Part shown: positions 33,706 through 42,686 of the stretch, in pieces | Layout of the letters: every line of letters begins with the position of its first letter | Numbering within the stretch: position 1 is the stretch's first letter | From: JABMMZ01 sp040403495 | GTDB taxonomy: Bacteria > Bacteroidota > Bacteroidia > NS11-12g > UBA955 | Direction of reading: 5' to 3' | Length of the DNA: 64,000 nt | Assembly (NCBI GenBank): GCA_040403495.1 | Contig: JBBAKM010000012.1 | Location: 18,864-82,863 of the forward strand | Notes under the pieces: generated by a model | Seen by the model: only the letters and a program-made list of their open reading frames with translations | Databases searched by the model: none | What the model was told of the DNA's origin: nothing | Translations under genes and position numbers: made by a program

Positions 33706-34698
33706 CTATTTATTGTAAGTTAAAAATTCGTCAACCATATTTTCACTACCTATCACAACAGGCGTTCTTTGGTGTAGCTCGGTTGGCTGAATGTCCATAA
33801 TCCTAATAGAGCCATTCGTTGCTTTTCCGCCTGCTTGTTCAATTAAAAAGGCCATTGGATTGCATTCATATAACAAACGAAGTTTGCCATTAGGTGCAGA
33901 AAGGGTAGGAGGATATAAATAAATACCGCCTTTTAATAAATTTCTGTGAAAGTCGGCAATTAATGAGCCTATGTATCTAGCGGAATAGGTTTTCTTAGAT
34001 TCGCTTGTTGTTTTACAATAGTCAATATAGTTTTTGTAAGATTCTGGGAAATCAGCATAGTTGCCTTCGTTTACAGAGAATATTTTTCCGTTTTTAGGAA
34101 TTTGAATATCAGGGTGAGAAAGACAGAATTCCTGAATAGAATCATCCAAAGTAAAAGCATTTACGCCACTTCCTGTTGTGTAAACGAACATGGTAGCGGT
34201 ACCGTAAATGATATATCCTGCCGCAACCTGACAATTGCCTGGTTGTAAAATATCTTCCATGGTAACGGCTTGGTTCGGTGAACGTCTTTTGTAAATAGAG
34301 AAAATAGAGCCAATAGAAGCATTAACATCAATGTTTGAAGAACCATCTAAAGGGTCCATTGCCAAAATGTATTTAGAGTTTTCGGCACCTTCACACCAAT
34401 GGACATCTTCCGACTCTTCGGATAAAATACAAACACAGTCGCCACTCATTTCAAGTAATTTTATAAACACCTCATTAGAAATAACATCTAACTTTTTTTG
34501 TTCTTCACCTTGAACATTCGTGTTGCCAAAATCTCCTAAAATATCTATTAATCCTGCCTGTCTAACGTCTCTGTTAATCATTTTGGCGCCTAACTGTAAA
34601 TCTCTGAAAATTCTTGACAAACTTCCTTGAACAAAAGGAAATAAATTTTGCTGATCGCTTATAAATTGATTAAGTGTTGTTATACTATTTTTTTTCAT
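33706..34698 (-). CDS. fbp: Fructose-1,6-bisphosphatase class I
   Basis: This 330-residue gluconeogenic enzyme hydrolyses fructose 1,6-bisphosphate to fructose 6-phosphate. The metal site is in LSEESEDVHW and MDPLDGSSNIDVNASIG; the substrate region has RYIGSLIADFHRNLLKGGIY and LYECNPMAFLIEQAGGKA. The length is typical. It is transcribed divergently from lysC with abutting -7 elements. Confidence 0.97.
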   Translation of the reverse strand: MKKNSITTLNQFISDQQNLFPFVQGSLSRIFRDLQLGAKMINRDVRQAGLIDILGDFGNTNVQGEEQKKLDVISNEVFIKLLEMSGDCVCILSEESEDVHWCEGAENSKYILAMDPLDGSSNIDVNASIGSIFSIYKRRSPNQAVTMEDILQPGNCQVAAGYIIYGTATMFVYTTGSGVNAFTLDDSIQEFCLSHPDIQIPKNGKIFSVNEGNYADFPESYKNYIDYCKTTSESKKTYSARYIGSLIADFHRNLLKGGIYLYPPTLSAPNGKLRLLYECNPMAFLIEQAGGKATNGSIRIMDIQPTELHQRTPVVIGSENMVDEFLTYNK

Positions 34699-34711
34699 GC
34701 TTGATGTATTT

Positions 34712-34727
34712 TACCTTTGCAAAAGTA
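34712..34727. promoter_or_regulatory. Abutting opposed -7 elements for fbp and lysC
   Basis: TACCTTTG on the plus strand (34712-34719, toward lysC) directly abuts TACTTTTG on the minus strand (34720-34727, toward fbp). Both match TAnnTTTG. The lysC ATG follows by 19 bases and the fbp ATG by 21 bases, so the two RNA polymerase footprints must overlap fully. Confidence 0.6.
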
Positions 34728-34738
34728 AAATAAAAAGT

Positions 34739-36004
34739 ATGAAAGTCTTTAAATTTGGTGGAGCTTCTGTAAAAAATGCTGAAGCGGTAAGAAATGTAGG
34801 GGAAATTATCTCTAAATATTCAAGCGGAAAACTGTTAGTTGTAATCTCTGCAATGGGCAAAACGACTAATAAGTTGGAGGAATTAATGCAGGCCTACTTC
34901 TCCAATAACACAAGTTCAAAGGAAATGGTCATTAAGGAATTAAAACAGTTTCATTTTGACATAGCTGATGCATTAATCCCTGATAAAAAACACCACATTT
35001 ATTCCGATTTGGAAGATTTGTTCATGGAATTAGAGTGTCTAGTGGATAAACAATACGAAAGTGTAAGTTATGATGAAATGTATGATGGAATAATCTGTTA
35101 TGGAGAATTGTTGTCAACTAAGATTGTAAGTGACTATTTACACAGTATAGACGTGAAAACAAAGTGGGTTGATGCTAGAAACTTTATTCAAACAGACAGT
35201 AATTTCAGGGAGGCAAGTGTTAAATGGAATGAAACTGAAGAAACTGTAAACAGAATTTTGAAGCCATTTATTGATAGAAGTATTGTAATTACCCAAGGTT
35301 TTATTGGTCGTGATGAAAAAAACAATACGACAACCTTAGGTAGGGAAGGTTCCGATTATACAGCCGCCATTTTTGCATATTGTTTAGATGCGGAAAATGT
35401 AACCATCTGGAAAGATGTGGCAGGGGTTATGAATGCCGATCCTAAAAGGTTTGAAAATGCTCAGAAATTATCTTCCATCAATTACAATCAAGCCATAGAG
35501 TTGGCCTATTATGGTGCGTCTGTAATTCACCCCAAAACCATTCAACCACTGAAAAGTAAAAACATTAGTTTGTATGTTAATTCATTTATCAACATGGATG
35601 ATGAGGGCACTGTAGTGAATAATCAAGCCGAAAATCTTAATCAGGCTTGTTATATTGTAAAAGAAAAACAAACGCAATTGTCGTTTTCAACCAAAAATTA
35701 CTCGTTTATAGCCGAGGAAAATTTAAGTTATATTTTCGAAGCCTTTGCTAAACATAAAGTTAGAATAAATGTAATGCAAAATTCTGCCATTAGTTTTTCG
35801 GCTTGTTGCGATACCAAAGAAAATAAAATTGAAGACTTAATGAATGAATTAAAAGAGTATTTCATTATTGAATCTATTCCTGAATGTGTATTGTTAACGG
35901 TATATAATTCGACTCAAAATGAAGATTTGCCTTCAATTTATCAAAACAAAACAGTGCTTTTAAAGCAAATGTTAGGTCATACCATTCAAATGGTTATAAA
36001 ATAG
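34739..36004 (+). CDS. lysC: Aspartate kinase (monofunctional)
   Basis: This 421-residue enzyme phosphorylates L-aspartate, the first step to lysine, threonine and methionine. Motifs are MKVFKFGGASVKNAE, DEMYDGIICYGELLSTK, TLGREGSDYTAAIFAYCL and VAGVMNADPKR. The C-terminal 130 residues form an ACT-like regulatory part, suggesting feedback control. An ATG at 34697 is in frame but lies before the -7 element, so the start at 34739 (MKVFKFGG) is preferred. No homoserine dehydrogenase domain is fused. Confidence 0.93.
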   Translation: MKVFKFGGASVKNAEAVRNVGEIISKYSSGKLLVVISAMGKTTNKLEELMQAYFSNNTSSKEMVIKELKQFHFDIADALIPDKKHHIYSDLEDLFMELECLVDKQYESVSYDEMYDGIICYGELLSTKIVSDYLHSIDVKTKWVDARNFIQTDSNFREASVKWNETEETVNRILKPFIDRSIVITQGFIGRDEKNNTTTLGREGSDYTAAIFAYCLDAENVTIWKDVAGVMNADPKRFENAQKLSSINYNQAIELAYYGASVIHPKTIQPLKSKNISLYVNSFINMDDEGTVVNNQAENLNQACYIVKEKQTQLSFSTKNYSFIAEENLSYIFEAFAKHKVRINVMQNSAISFSACCDTKENKIEDLMNELKEYFIIESIPECVLLTVYNSTQNEDLPSIYQNKTVLLKQMLGHTIQMVIK

Positions 36005-36012
36005 GGTTTTTA

Positions 36013-36432
36013 TTAATCTGTAAGGGTTTCGAGCGCAAGTTGATAGCCGTCGGTACCCATGCCTACAATGCTGCCATTACAAGCTTCTCCAATCAAGTCG
36101 ATGTTTCTGTATGATTCTCGTTGAAAAATATTGGTGATGTGAACAGAAATGAAAGGGCATTTTATTGATTTAATGGCATCGGCAATGGCGATAGAAGTAT
36201 GTGAAAATGCACCTGCATTGATAATAACACCATCGTATTGTAAGTCACACTCATGTATTTTATTGATAATTTCACTTTCAGAATTACTTTGAAAGTAGTG
36301 TAAACGAACTGATGGGTTGTTGTTTTTTAGTTGATTGAATAATTCCTCAGAGGTCATGTTGCCATATTTAGAGGGTTCTCTTTCACCGAGTTTATTCAAA
36401 TTAGCGCCGTGTATAATTAGAATCGATTTCAA
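36013..36432 (-). CDS. aroQ: 3-dehydroquinate dehydratase type II
   Basis: This 139-residue enzyme carries out the third step of the shikimate pathway. Motifs are IIHGANLNKLGEREPSKYG with the catalytic Tyr, YDGVIINAGAFSHTSIAIAD, and SVHITNIFQRESYRN with the catalytic His. The usual GPNLN is GANLN here. It follows the CorC-type gene by four bases on the same strand. Confidence 0.95.
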   Translation of the reverse strand: MKSILIIHGANLNKLGEREPSKYGNMTSEELFNQLKNNNPSVRLHYFQSNSESEIINKIHECDLQYDGVIINAGAFSHTSIAIADAIKSIKCPFISVHITNIFQRESYRNIDLIGEACNGSIVGMGTDGYQLALETLTD

Positions 36433-36436
36433 AGTA

Positions 36437-37684
36437 TTACATTACTTTTAGTTCAACCTCTTCAATCCTAGCCGCTTTCATTTGTTTAATAGTGATTTCG
36501 AAATTGTCAATTACAATCACTTCTTTCTCATCGGGGATACTTTCACTGATACTAATAATATAGCCGCCTAAGGTTTCGTATTCACCTTCAGGAATAGATA
36601 AATTATAGTTTTCATTTAAATACTCAATGGTATGGCGACCGCTAAAAATATAATGGTTGTCGTTAATAGTGGTTTCTTTTAGTTCTTCGGTGTCATACTC
36701 ATCATCGATTTCGCCAAAAATTTCTTCAATAATATCTTCAATAGTAATAATACCTGCCGTTCCGCCAAACTCATCAACCACCACAGCAATACTTTTTCTC
36801 TTCAACGTCATTTCCTTTAATTGGTCTTGCAAGCTCCTACTTTTGTTAGTGATTAAAATAGGCATTGTGGCTTCAGAAATAGTTTTTGGTTTTTTTAGTA
36901 AGCTAATTTGATGAACATAGCCAATGATGTTGTCAATATTTTCTTTGTAGATTAATACTTTGGAATGTCTAGATTCAATAAAAACTTGAAATAAATCTTT
37001 GATATTTTCATTGATGTCCACAGCTACTAATTCAGTACGTGGAATCATACAATCCCTAACTTTCAAATTGCCAAAATCCAAAGCGTTTTTGAACATTTCT
37101 GTGCTTAAGTTTGAATCTTCATTTAGTTCAATTTGACCGGTTTGGGAAATTAAATTATCCAAGTCGAGCCTGTTAAATACCGGTTTGCTCGAAGCCATGG
37201 TTTCTCCAGTTAGAATTTTTATAATGCCTTTGGATATAAAAGTAATGATGGCAACAATGGGCCAAAGAATAAAATAACACAGATGAAAAGGTATTATGAG
37301 TGCATTTAAAATATTATCAGGGTTTAAACGAAACAGGGATTTAGGTAAAAATTCGGCAGTAATAAGGACGATTAGCGTAGTAATAATGGTAACAATAATA
37401 AAACGCCAGTAGGTGTCAGGGATTAGTGTTAGAAGGGTATTGTCAAGCATGTCCCCGCTAAAAATTCCATAAATAACTAAGGCTATATTGTTCCCAACTA
37501 GAGTGGTGCTAATGAATTTGGAAGGGTCTTTTACGTATTGAGAAAGTATTTTCCCTCCTAATAAGCCTTGTTTGTTTTGAAGTTCAATTCGTAATTTGTT
37601 AGAAGTAACGAAAGCAATTTCAATTCCTGAAAAAAAGGCTGAAAATACGAGAGAAGTAATGATGAATATCAGACCTGGGTCCAT
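36437..37684 (-). CDS. CorC/HlyC-type CNNM-CBS membrane protein
   Basis: This 415-residue protein has a DUF21/CNNM membrane domain (about residues 1-180: FSAFFSGIEIAFVTSNKL, LVGNNIALVIYGI), then two CBS domains (DCMIPRTELVAVDIN, IAVVVDEFGGTAGIITIED) and a C-terminal CorC_HlyC domain. The family is linked to Mg or Co efflux and, in gliding Bacteroidota, includes GldE. Which of these applies is not clear from the sequence. A minus-strand TAACTTTG element lies at 37707-37714. It is likely co-transcribed with aroQ. Confidence 0.9.
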   Translation of the reverse strand: MDPGLIFIITSLVFSAFFSGIEIAFVTSNKLRIELQNKQGLLGGKILSQYVKDPSKFISTTLVGNNIALVIYGIFSGDMLDNTLLTLIPDTYWRFIIVTIITTLIVLITAEFLPKSLFRLNPDNILNALIIPFHLCYFILWPIVAIITFISKGIIKILTGETMASSKPVFNRLDLDNLISQTGQIELNEDSNLSTEMFKNALDFGNLKVRDCMIPRTELVAVDINENIKDLFQVFIESRHSKVLIYKENIDNIIGYVHQISLLKKPKTISEATMPILITNKSRSLQDQLKEMTLKRKSIAVVVDEFGGTAGIITIEDIIEEIFGEIDDEYDTEELKETTINDNHYIFSGRHTIEYLNENYNLSIPEGEYETLGGYIISISESIPDEKEVIVIDNFEITIKQMKAARIEEVELKVM

Positions 37685-37781
37685 TTAAAATAAATTTATT
37701 TTAGTGCAAAGTTATTGAATTTTCACGAATAAATTTAAAATGGATTTGAGAGTAATGCAAAAACAGGTTGAAATAATGGAA

Positions 37782-38303
37782 TTATAGCTTAAAGGTTAAG
37801 CCAAATTTTCCTCCAGACAGTGCGACGCCTCCGCCAAATTCTAAATTAAGTCCTACTTTTTCAGATAAAAAATACCTGACACCAACTTGTCCACCCCAAC
37901 CAAGGCCATTGTTTCTTTGACCAATATAATTGCTGTCGTAGCGCCAAGAATAAAAACCAATATTTAAACCAGCATATAAATCCAATTCATCAGGAAGGTC
38001 TAAAAGATTGTTAAAATGGTAATTTCCATTTATTAAAGCGCCAGAAATGCTGTGTCTGTATTGAATTTTATTAAATCGTTGATTGAAATTTCGATAAGAA
38101 AATTCAGCACCAATAGTAAAGTCATCGTCTACACCCCAGTCAGCTCCAATGTATACCGGAACCCCCCAATTGGAAAAGCCCAAACCAGCGTTAATCTGAG
38201 CTTCACCTTTGTCGAGATTGTTTTGAGCATAGCTTGTGATTTTCAAAAGCAATAAAATTAAAATTAGAGTCGTTTTTTGAAAAGATTTCTTATTCATATA
38301 CAA
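37782..38303 (-). CDS. Outer-membrane beta-barrel-like protein
   Basis: This 173-residue protein has a signal peptide (LILILLLLKITSYAQ) and a glycine- and aromatic-rich barrel pattern: VPVYIGADWGVDDDFTIGAE, LGWGGQVGVRYFLSEKVG and the ending FGGGVALSGGKFGLTFKL. It resembles small eight-strand OmpX/OmpW-like barrels of Bacteroidota. Function unknown. It is separate from its neighbours and divergent to the giant surface protein gene. Confidence 0.72.
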   Translation of the reverse strand: MYMNKKSFQKTTLILILLLLKITSYAQNNLDKGEAQINAGLGFSNWGVPVYIGADWGVDDDFTIGAEFSYRNFNQRFNKIQYRHSISGALINGNYHFNNLLDLPDELDLYAGLNIGFYSWRYDSNYIGQRNNGLGWGGQVGVRYFLSEKVGLNLEFGGGVALSGGKFGLTFKL

Positions 38304-38580
38304 AATGTTAATAAATTTTTTACCTCATACAAATTTAGTACAATATTACTTTTTTTGGAGTAATTGTTTTCGTTTTTTTTAAGCTTTTATTTTATAATTC
38401 ACTAGTAATTAAAAAATTGTTGTATTTAGTTGGAAGAAAAGTGTTAGTATTCCAATGTTAATTCAATAGATTTCAAATTTCAGTTAAATGTCATTTTTTT
38501 GTCATTTTGTTAATTAAGGTTCTTTTAATCATTTTAATTATGTTTAAATTTACTTTATATTAGCTAATTGATTTATCCAT

Positions 38581-41500
38581 ATGAAAAATAAATACAACAT
38601 TCTGATTTTATGCATCTTAGCTTTGGTTTTCTCTTCCAATGTCAAAGCTCAGGATCAGGAATTATCAACTTTAGGGAAAAGGTTTTGGTTGACCTTTATG
38701 GAAAACATAGGAACTGGAACGACTATTTATCAATATAAAGTGGTAATAAGTGGTAATAAAGCAGTTACTGGAACAATCAGAAATGTAAGACAAAATACAA
38801 CACAGAATTTTTCATTGCCAACAGGTGGAGGAGTTACAACTGTTTTATTTACAGCTGCTGTTGGTGTAACTTCTGGGTCAGAAAATACATCGGATAGAGA
38901 TAGGGGATTGTTTGTTGAATCCTCCGATACTGTAGCTGTTTCAGCTCAAAGTACTAGAGACTTTTCGGCAGATGCTGCACTAATTTATCCTGTAGAAGCG
39001 CTTGGTGTTGACTATAGAATAGTTTCATATCCTGGTGATAACAGATCAGGTTTTGGGACAAATGCCAATTACCGATCTACTTGTGCAATTGTGGCCACAG
39101 AGGATAATACAGTAATTGATATTACACCAAGTTGTGCAACTGAGGGTGGAAGAGCGGCTGGTACTGCTTTTTCTATCACTCTCCAAAGGGGTGAAACATA
39201 TCATATAAGGGCTAATTCCAGATTGCTGGATTTGTCTGGAACCTTGATTCAGGCTCGAGATTGTAAAAAAATTGCAGTTTTTGGTGGGGCAAATAGATCG
39301 TCTATTGTCCATTCTTCCTGTGGGTCTGGTACTACATCATTTGATCACTTATATGAGCAAATGATGCCAATTAATATATGGGGTAAAAGATTTGCTTTCA
39401 TTCCAAGTATTTGGAGTGCAACCAACGTCAGACGTGTTGAAATGGTGAGAGTTGTAACCAGTCAAAACAGTACAGTAGTTCGTATGAACGGAAGAACTAA
39501 GGTGTTAAGCAATGCGGGTATGACAGATACTTTCTATATTCAAACAAATGCTGGAGGTCGTCCAGAAGGGATAATTACAGCTAATAAACCAATTGCAGTT
39601 TGTCAATTTTTGTTGTCAGAAAGATGTGATGGAAGTTCTTCTAATACAGATCCTGCAATGATATGGGTGCCGCCACTCGAACAAACATTAAAGTCTCTCA
39701 ATTTTTCATGTGAAAGAGCCAATACTATCAATAAATTTTTTATTAATGTGGTTGTAAAAACCAGATACAGAAGTAGTTTAAGGATTGATGGTTTGGCACC
39801 TACTGCTCAATGGAAATTGGTTCAATTTGATACGAGCTACTCTTATATTCAACAAGCTAATCTAACCGAAGGAAATCACAACATGACCCATCCATTTGGT
39901 TTTTATGCCATGCTTTATGCTTATGGTGATTATGGTTCATATGGTTTTAATGCAGGATCATCCATAAAGCCACTAAGTTTCTTCAGCGAAGTTAACGGAA
40001 AAAGTAGTGCCGATTTTGAAGCTGATAGTGCCTTTTTCTCTGTATGTCAAGGGTCTTCAATACCTTTCAGTGGGGGCGGTTCTGTTACCACTGGTGTTAC
40101 CTGGAAATGGCATATAAAACCACCGGTTGGAACGCTCATAACCAAAAACTCCAGAACATTTACCCAAGTTTTTAATGATACTGGAATACATCAATTAACA
40201 ATGATTGCCATTCGAACTGCTAATGGAACTTGTAACGGTAGTTCAACTGTTGAAGATACTGTAAAAACGCTTATTAGAGTTTATAATAAACCTTTTATAA
40301 AGTTGATGAAAGATACTACTATTTGTTTTGGGAATAGCTTTGCAATAAAATCTCAAACAAATGGCGATACCACTTATACTTTCTCTCCTGCAACTTGGCT
40401 CAATTGTACAAAGTGTTTTGAACCAGTTTCTACACCTCTCAAAGATACAGCTTACTATGTTGTTGCTACCCGTTTTGGATGTCAACCAAGTCGAGATACA
40501 ATGAGAGTTTTTGTTAGAGATTCTTTTTATCTCTCTGTTGGTAATGATACCACCATTTGTAGAGGAACTAACGCGCAACTTACTGCTTCTGCTTTTGGCG
40601 GTCTTAGTTCAAACCTAAGGGTAAATTGGAGTCACCAATTAGGTAGTGGGTTAACTAAAACAGTTTCTCCAAAAGTTACAACGACCTACATGGCGGTGTT
40701 AACTGATAGTTGTTCAAGAAATAGTTTCGGTGATTACTATGCTGATACTGCTTATATTAAAGTCACTGTTCATGACAGTCTGAAAATTACTATGCCTAAT
40801 GATACCCTTGTTTGCGAAGGTAATGATGTTACTTTGTCTGTTTCAACGGTAGGTGGTAAGCCAGGAGAGTCATTCGTGACTTGGAGCAATAGTTTAGGGA
40901 CTGGCTTGTCTAAAACAATTACGGCAGGTTCAACAGATGTCACTTATAAGGCTGTTTTAGCGGATGGTTGTACTAATCCAAAGGACAGTGGTTTTGTTAC
41001 TGTAAAAGTAAGGCCAGGAATTAAAATTGATACATTGATTTATAATACACCTGTTTGTAAAAACACCCCGTTCACAATCCAAGCGAAAGCTTCTGGAGGT
41101 GATTCAACAGGGTATAATTTGAAATTATACGACTACACAACTGGGGTCTATGTTCTCATTGATTCTGCTAAAGGGAAAACAACAGCATCGTATACTGTAT
41201 CTGTCAAAGATGATTCAAGATTTAGAGTGATAATGAGACAAGGCTGTAACTCTCAACAAACAACCAGTAAAATTATGGACATTGACATCAAAACTGGTTT
41301 AAGTGTAAGCGTTCCAAGGTCTGTTGATACTATTTGTACGGGTCAAAATTATAACATAGTAGTAAATGGTGTAAGTGCAGATGCTAAACCAATCAAATTT
41401 CTATTAAAACGAAAAAATGGTGCCAACTTCGTATCAATTGATTCTACCATTCAAAATTCAACCGCTAGTTTCACTGTTACGCCAAGTGCAACCCAAACTG

Positions 41501-42627
41501 ATTACCAAATTATAGTGGATGATAATTGTAGCAGAACCGATACCACCGAATTCAAATTAATGGTAAGAACGCCATTGTCTGTTGCCACTATAGCAAATGA
41601 TTACTTATGTAGAAATGAGTCTAAAACAATTGAAGCTATTCCAAGTGGAGGTAGAGTTCAATCATATACTTACCGTTGGTATGAAGTTAGTAATGATAAT
41701 ACAATAGGACTAGACAAAAGATTAACATATACCCCTAATCAATCTATGGAAATTGGGCTTGAAGTTAAAGATGGTTGCTCTGCTGATGTTGGAACTAAAA
41801 CAACTTGGATGGTTGCTCCTGTCGTTTCTGACAGTACTTTGGCAACTTACCTCGAAGATTGTGAGCCTTTGGTAACCACTATTTTTCATCCAAAAACAGT
41901 CGGTACAGCACCATTGAATCCAAGCTTTACTTGGCAATGGTTCGAAAACGGCAACAACACGCTGAATGTGCCTTCAACTGGTGGACAAGCTTTGCCTGAT
42001 GTGCCAAAAACATACAGTACGCCTGGGGTTTACAACGTAAGAGTTCAAATGCAATTGCCAAATAATAAAATATGTTATTCATTCGAAGAGAATTTCGATG
42101 TCTGGAAACAAGCGGTTGCTGACTTTGATTGGACCCCTATTCAAATTGATATTGTTGAACCTGAGGTTAGTTTTGTTAGTAAATCTGACGGTGCAACACA
42201 ATACAACTGGACTATCAGTGATGGCGGTTCTTATAACATAGAAAATCCAAAACATTCATTTAAAGATACAGGCGTATTTAGAGTGACTCTTAGAGCTTCA
42301 AATATTAATGGTTGCGACAGCACAATAACCAAATCGTTAAGAGTTTTGGATATTTTCAGAATATTTATTCCAGGGGCATTTAGTCCGAATGCGGATGATA
42401 TTAATACCGTATGGTACCCACGATTTACATCAACGCTAACTCTTGAAGTCACCATATACAACCGTTGGGGAGAAAAGATTTTCTTTAGTAATGACAATAC
42501 GGGCAAATGGGATGGTACATTCAATGGTGATCCTTGTCCTGAAGGGATTTATTATTACCACATGAAGGTAAGAGAAAATAGAAAAAAATGGCACTACTAC
42601 AACGGAACTATTACTTTGCTTAGGTAA
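38581..42627 (+). CDS. Giant surface protein with gliding-motility C-terminal domain
   Basis: This 1348-residue protein has a signal peptide (SSNVKAQ, about residue 23). An IgGFc-binding-like N-terminal region (about 90-440) shows AALIYPVEALGVDYRIVSYP and FAFIPSIW. Ig/PKD-like domains follow, including repeats led by NDTTICRGTNAQLTASAFGG and NDTLVCEGNDVTLSVSTVGG, and a PKD near 1185-1265. The C-terminal domain (about 1265-1348: FIPGAFSPNADDINTVWYP, VTIYNRWGEKIFF, CPEGIYYYHMKV) is the T9SS type B signal. It should be exported and attached to the cell surface; an adhesive role is inferred. The 277 bases upstream hold no other gene. Confidence 0.9.
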   Translation: MKNKYNILILCILALVFSSNVKAQDQELSTLGKRFWLTFMENIGTGTTIYQYKVVISGNKAVTGTIRNVRQNTTQNFSLPTGGGVTTVLFTAAVGVTSGSENTSDRDRGLFVESSDTVAVSAQSTRDFSADAALIYPVEALGVDYRIVSYPGDNRSGFGTNANYRSTCAIVATEDNTVIDITPSCATEGGRAAGTAFSITLQRGETYHIRANSRLLDLSGTLIQARDCKKIAVFGGANRSSIVHSSCGSGTTSFDHLYEQMMPINIWGKRFAFIPSIWSATNVRRVEMVRVVTSQNSTVVRMNGRTKVLSNAGMTDTFYIQTNAGGRPEGIITANKPIAVCQFLLSERCDGSSSNTDPAMIWVPPLEQTLKSLNFSCERANTINKFFINVVVKTRYRSSLRIDGLAPTAQWKLVQFDTSYSYIQQANLTEGNHNMTHPFGFYAMLYAYGDYGSYGFNAGSSIKPLSFFSEVNGKSSADFEADSAFFSVCQGSSIPFSGGGSVTTGVTWKWHIKPPVGTLITKNSRTFTQVFNDTGIHQLTMIAIRTANGTCNGSSTVEDTVKTLIRVYNKPFIKLMKDTTICFGNSFAIKSQTNGDTTYTFSPATWLNCTKCFEPVSTPLKDTAYYVVATRFGCQPSRDTMRVFVRDSFYLSVGNDTTICRGTNAQLTASAFGGLSSNLRVNWSHQLGSGLTKTVSPKVTTTYMAVLTDSCSRNSFGDYYADTAYIKVTVHDSLKITMPNDTLVCEGNDVTLSVSTVGGKPGESFVTWSNSLGTGLSKTITAGSTDVTYKAVLADGCTNPKDSGFVTVKVRPGIKIDTLIYNTPVCKNTPFTIQAKASGGDSTGYNLKLYDYTTGVYVLIDSAKGKTTASYTVSVKDDSRFRVIMRQGCNSQQTTSKIMDIDIKTGLSVSVPRSVDTICTGQNYNIVVNGVSADAKPIKFLLKRKNGANFVSIDSTIQNSTASFTVTPSATQTDYQIIVDDNCSRTDTTEFKLMVRTPLSVATIANDYLCRNESKTIEAIPSGGRVQSYTYRWYEVSNDNTIGLDKRLTYTPNQSMEIGLEVKDGCSADVGTKTTWMVAPVVSDSTLATYLEDCEPLVTTIFHPKTVGTAPLNPSFTWQWFENGNNTLNVPSTGGQALPDVPKTYSTPGVYNVRVQMQLPNNKICYSFEENFDVWKQAVADFDWTPIQIDIVEPEVSFVSKSDGATQYNWTISDGGSYNIENPKHSFKDTGVFRVTLRASNINGCDSTITKSLRVLDIFRIFIPGAFSPNADDINTVWYPRFTSTLTLEVTIYNRWGEKIFFSNDNTGKWDGTFNGDPCPEGIYYYHMKVRENRKKWHYYNGTITLLR

Positions 42628-42642
42628 TAAATTATGATACTG

Positions 42643-42686
42643 TTTTAAATAAGAAAGCTCGCAATTGCGAGCTTTCTTATTTAAAA
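42643..42686. terminator. Perfect 44-base palindrome, bidirectional terminator
   Basis: TTTTAAATAAGAAAGCTCGC then AA (42643-42664) is mirrored exactly by 42665-42686, a 22-bp stem with no fixed loop. A and T flanks suit both strands. It separates the convergent surface protein gene and pabB and includes the pabB stop codon. Confidence 0.85.

Noticed and set aside
34697..34738. Upstream ATG for lysC
   Set aside because: It precedes the -7 element, and the family starts at MKVFKFGG.
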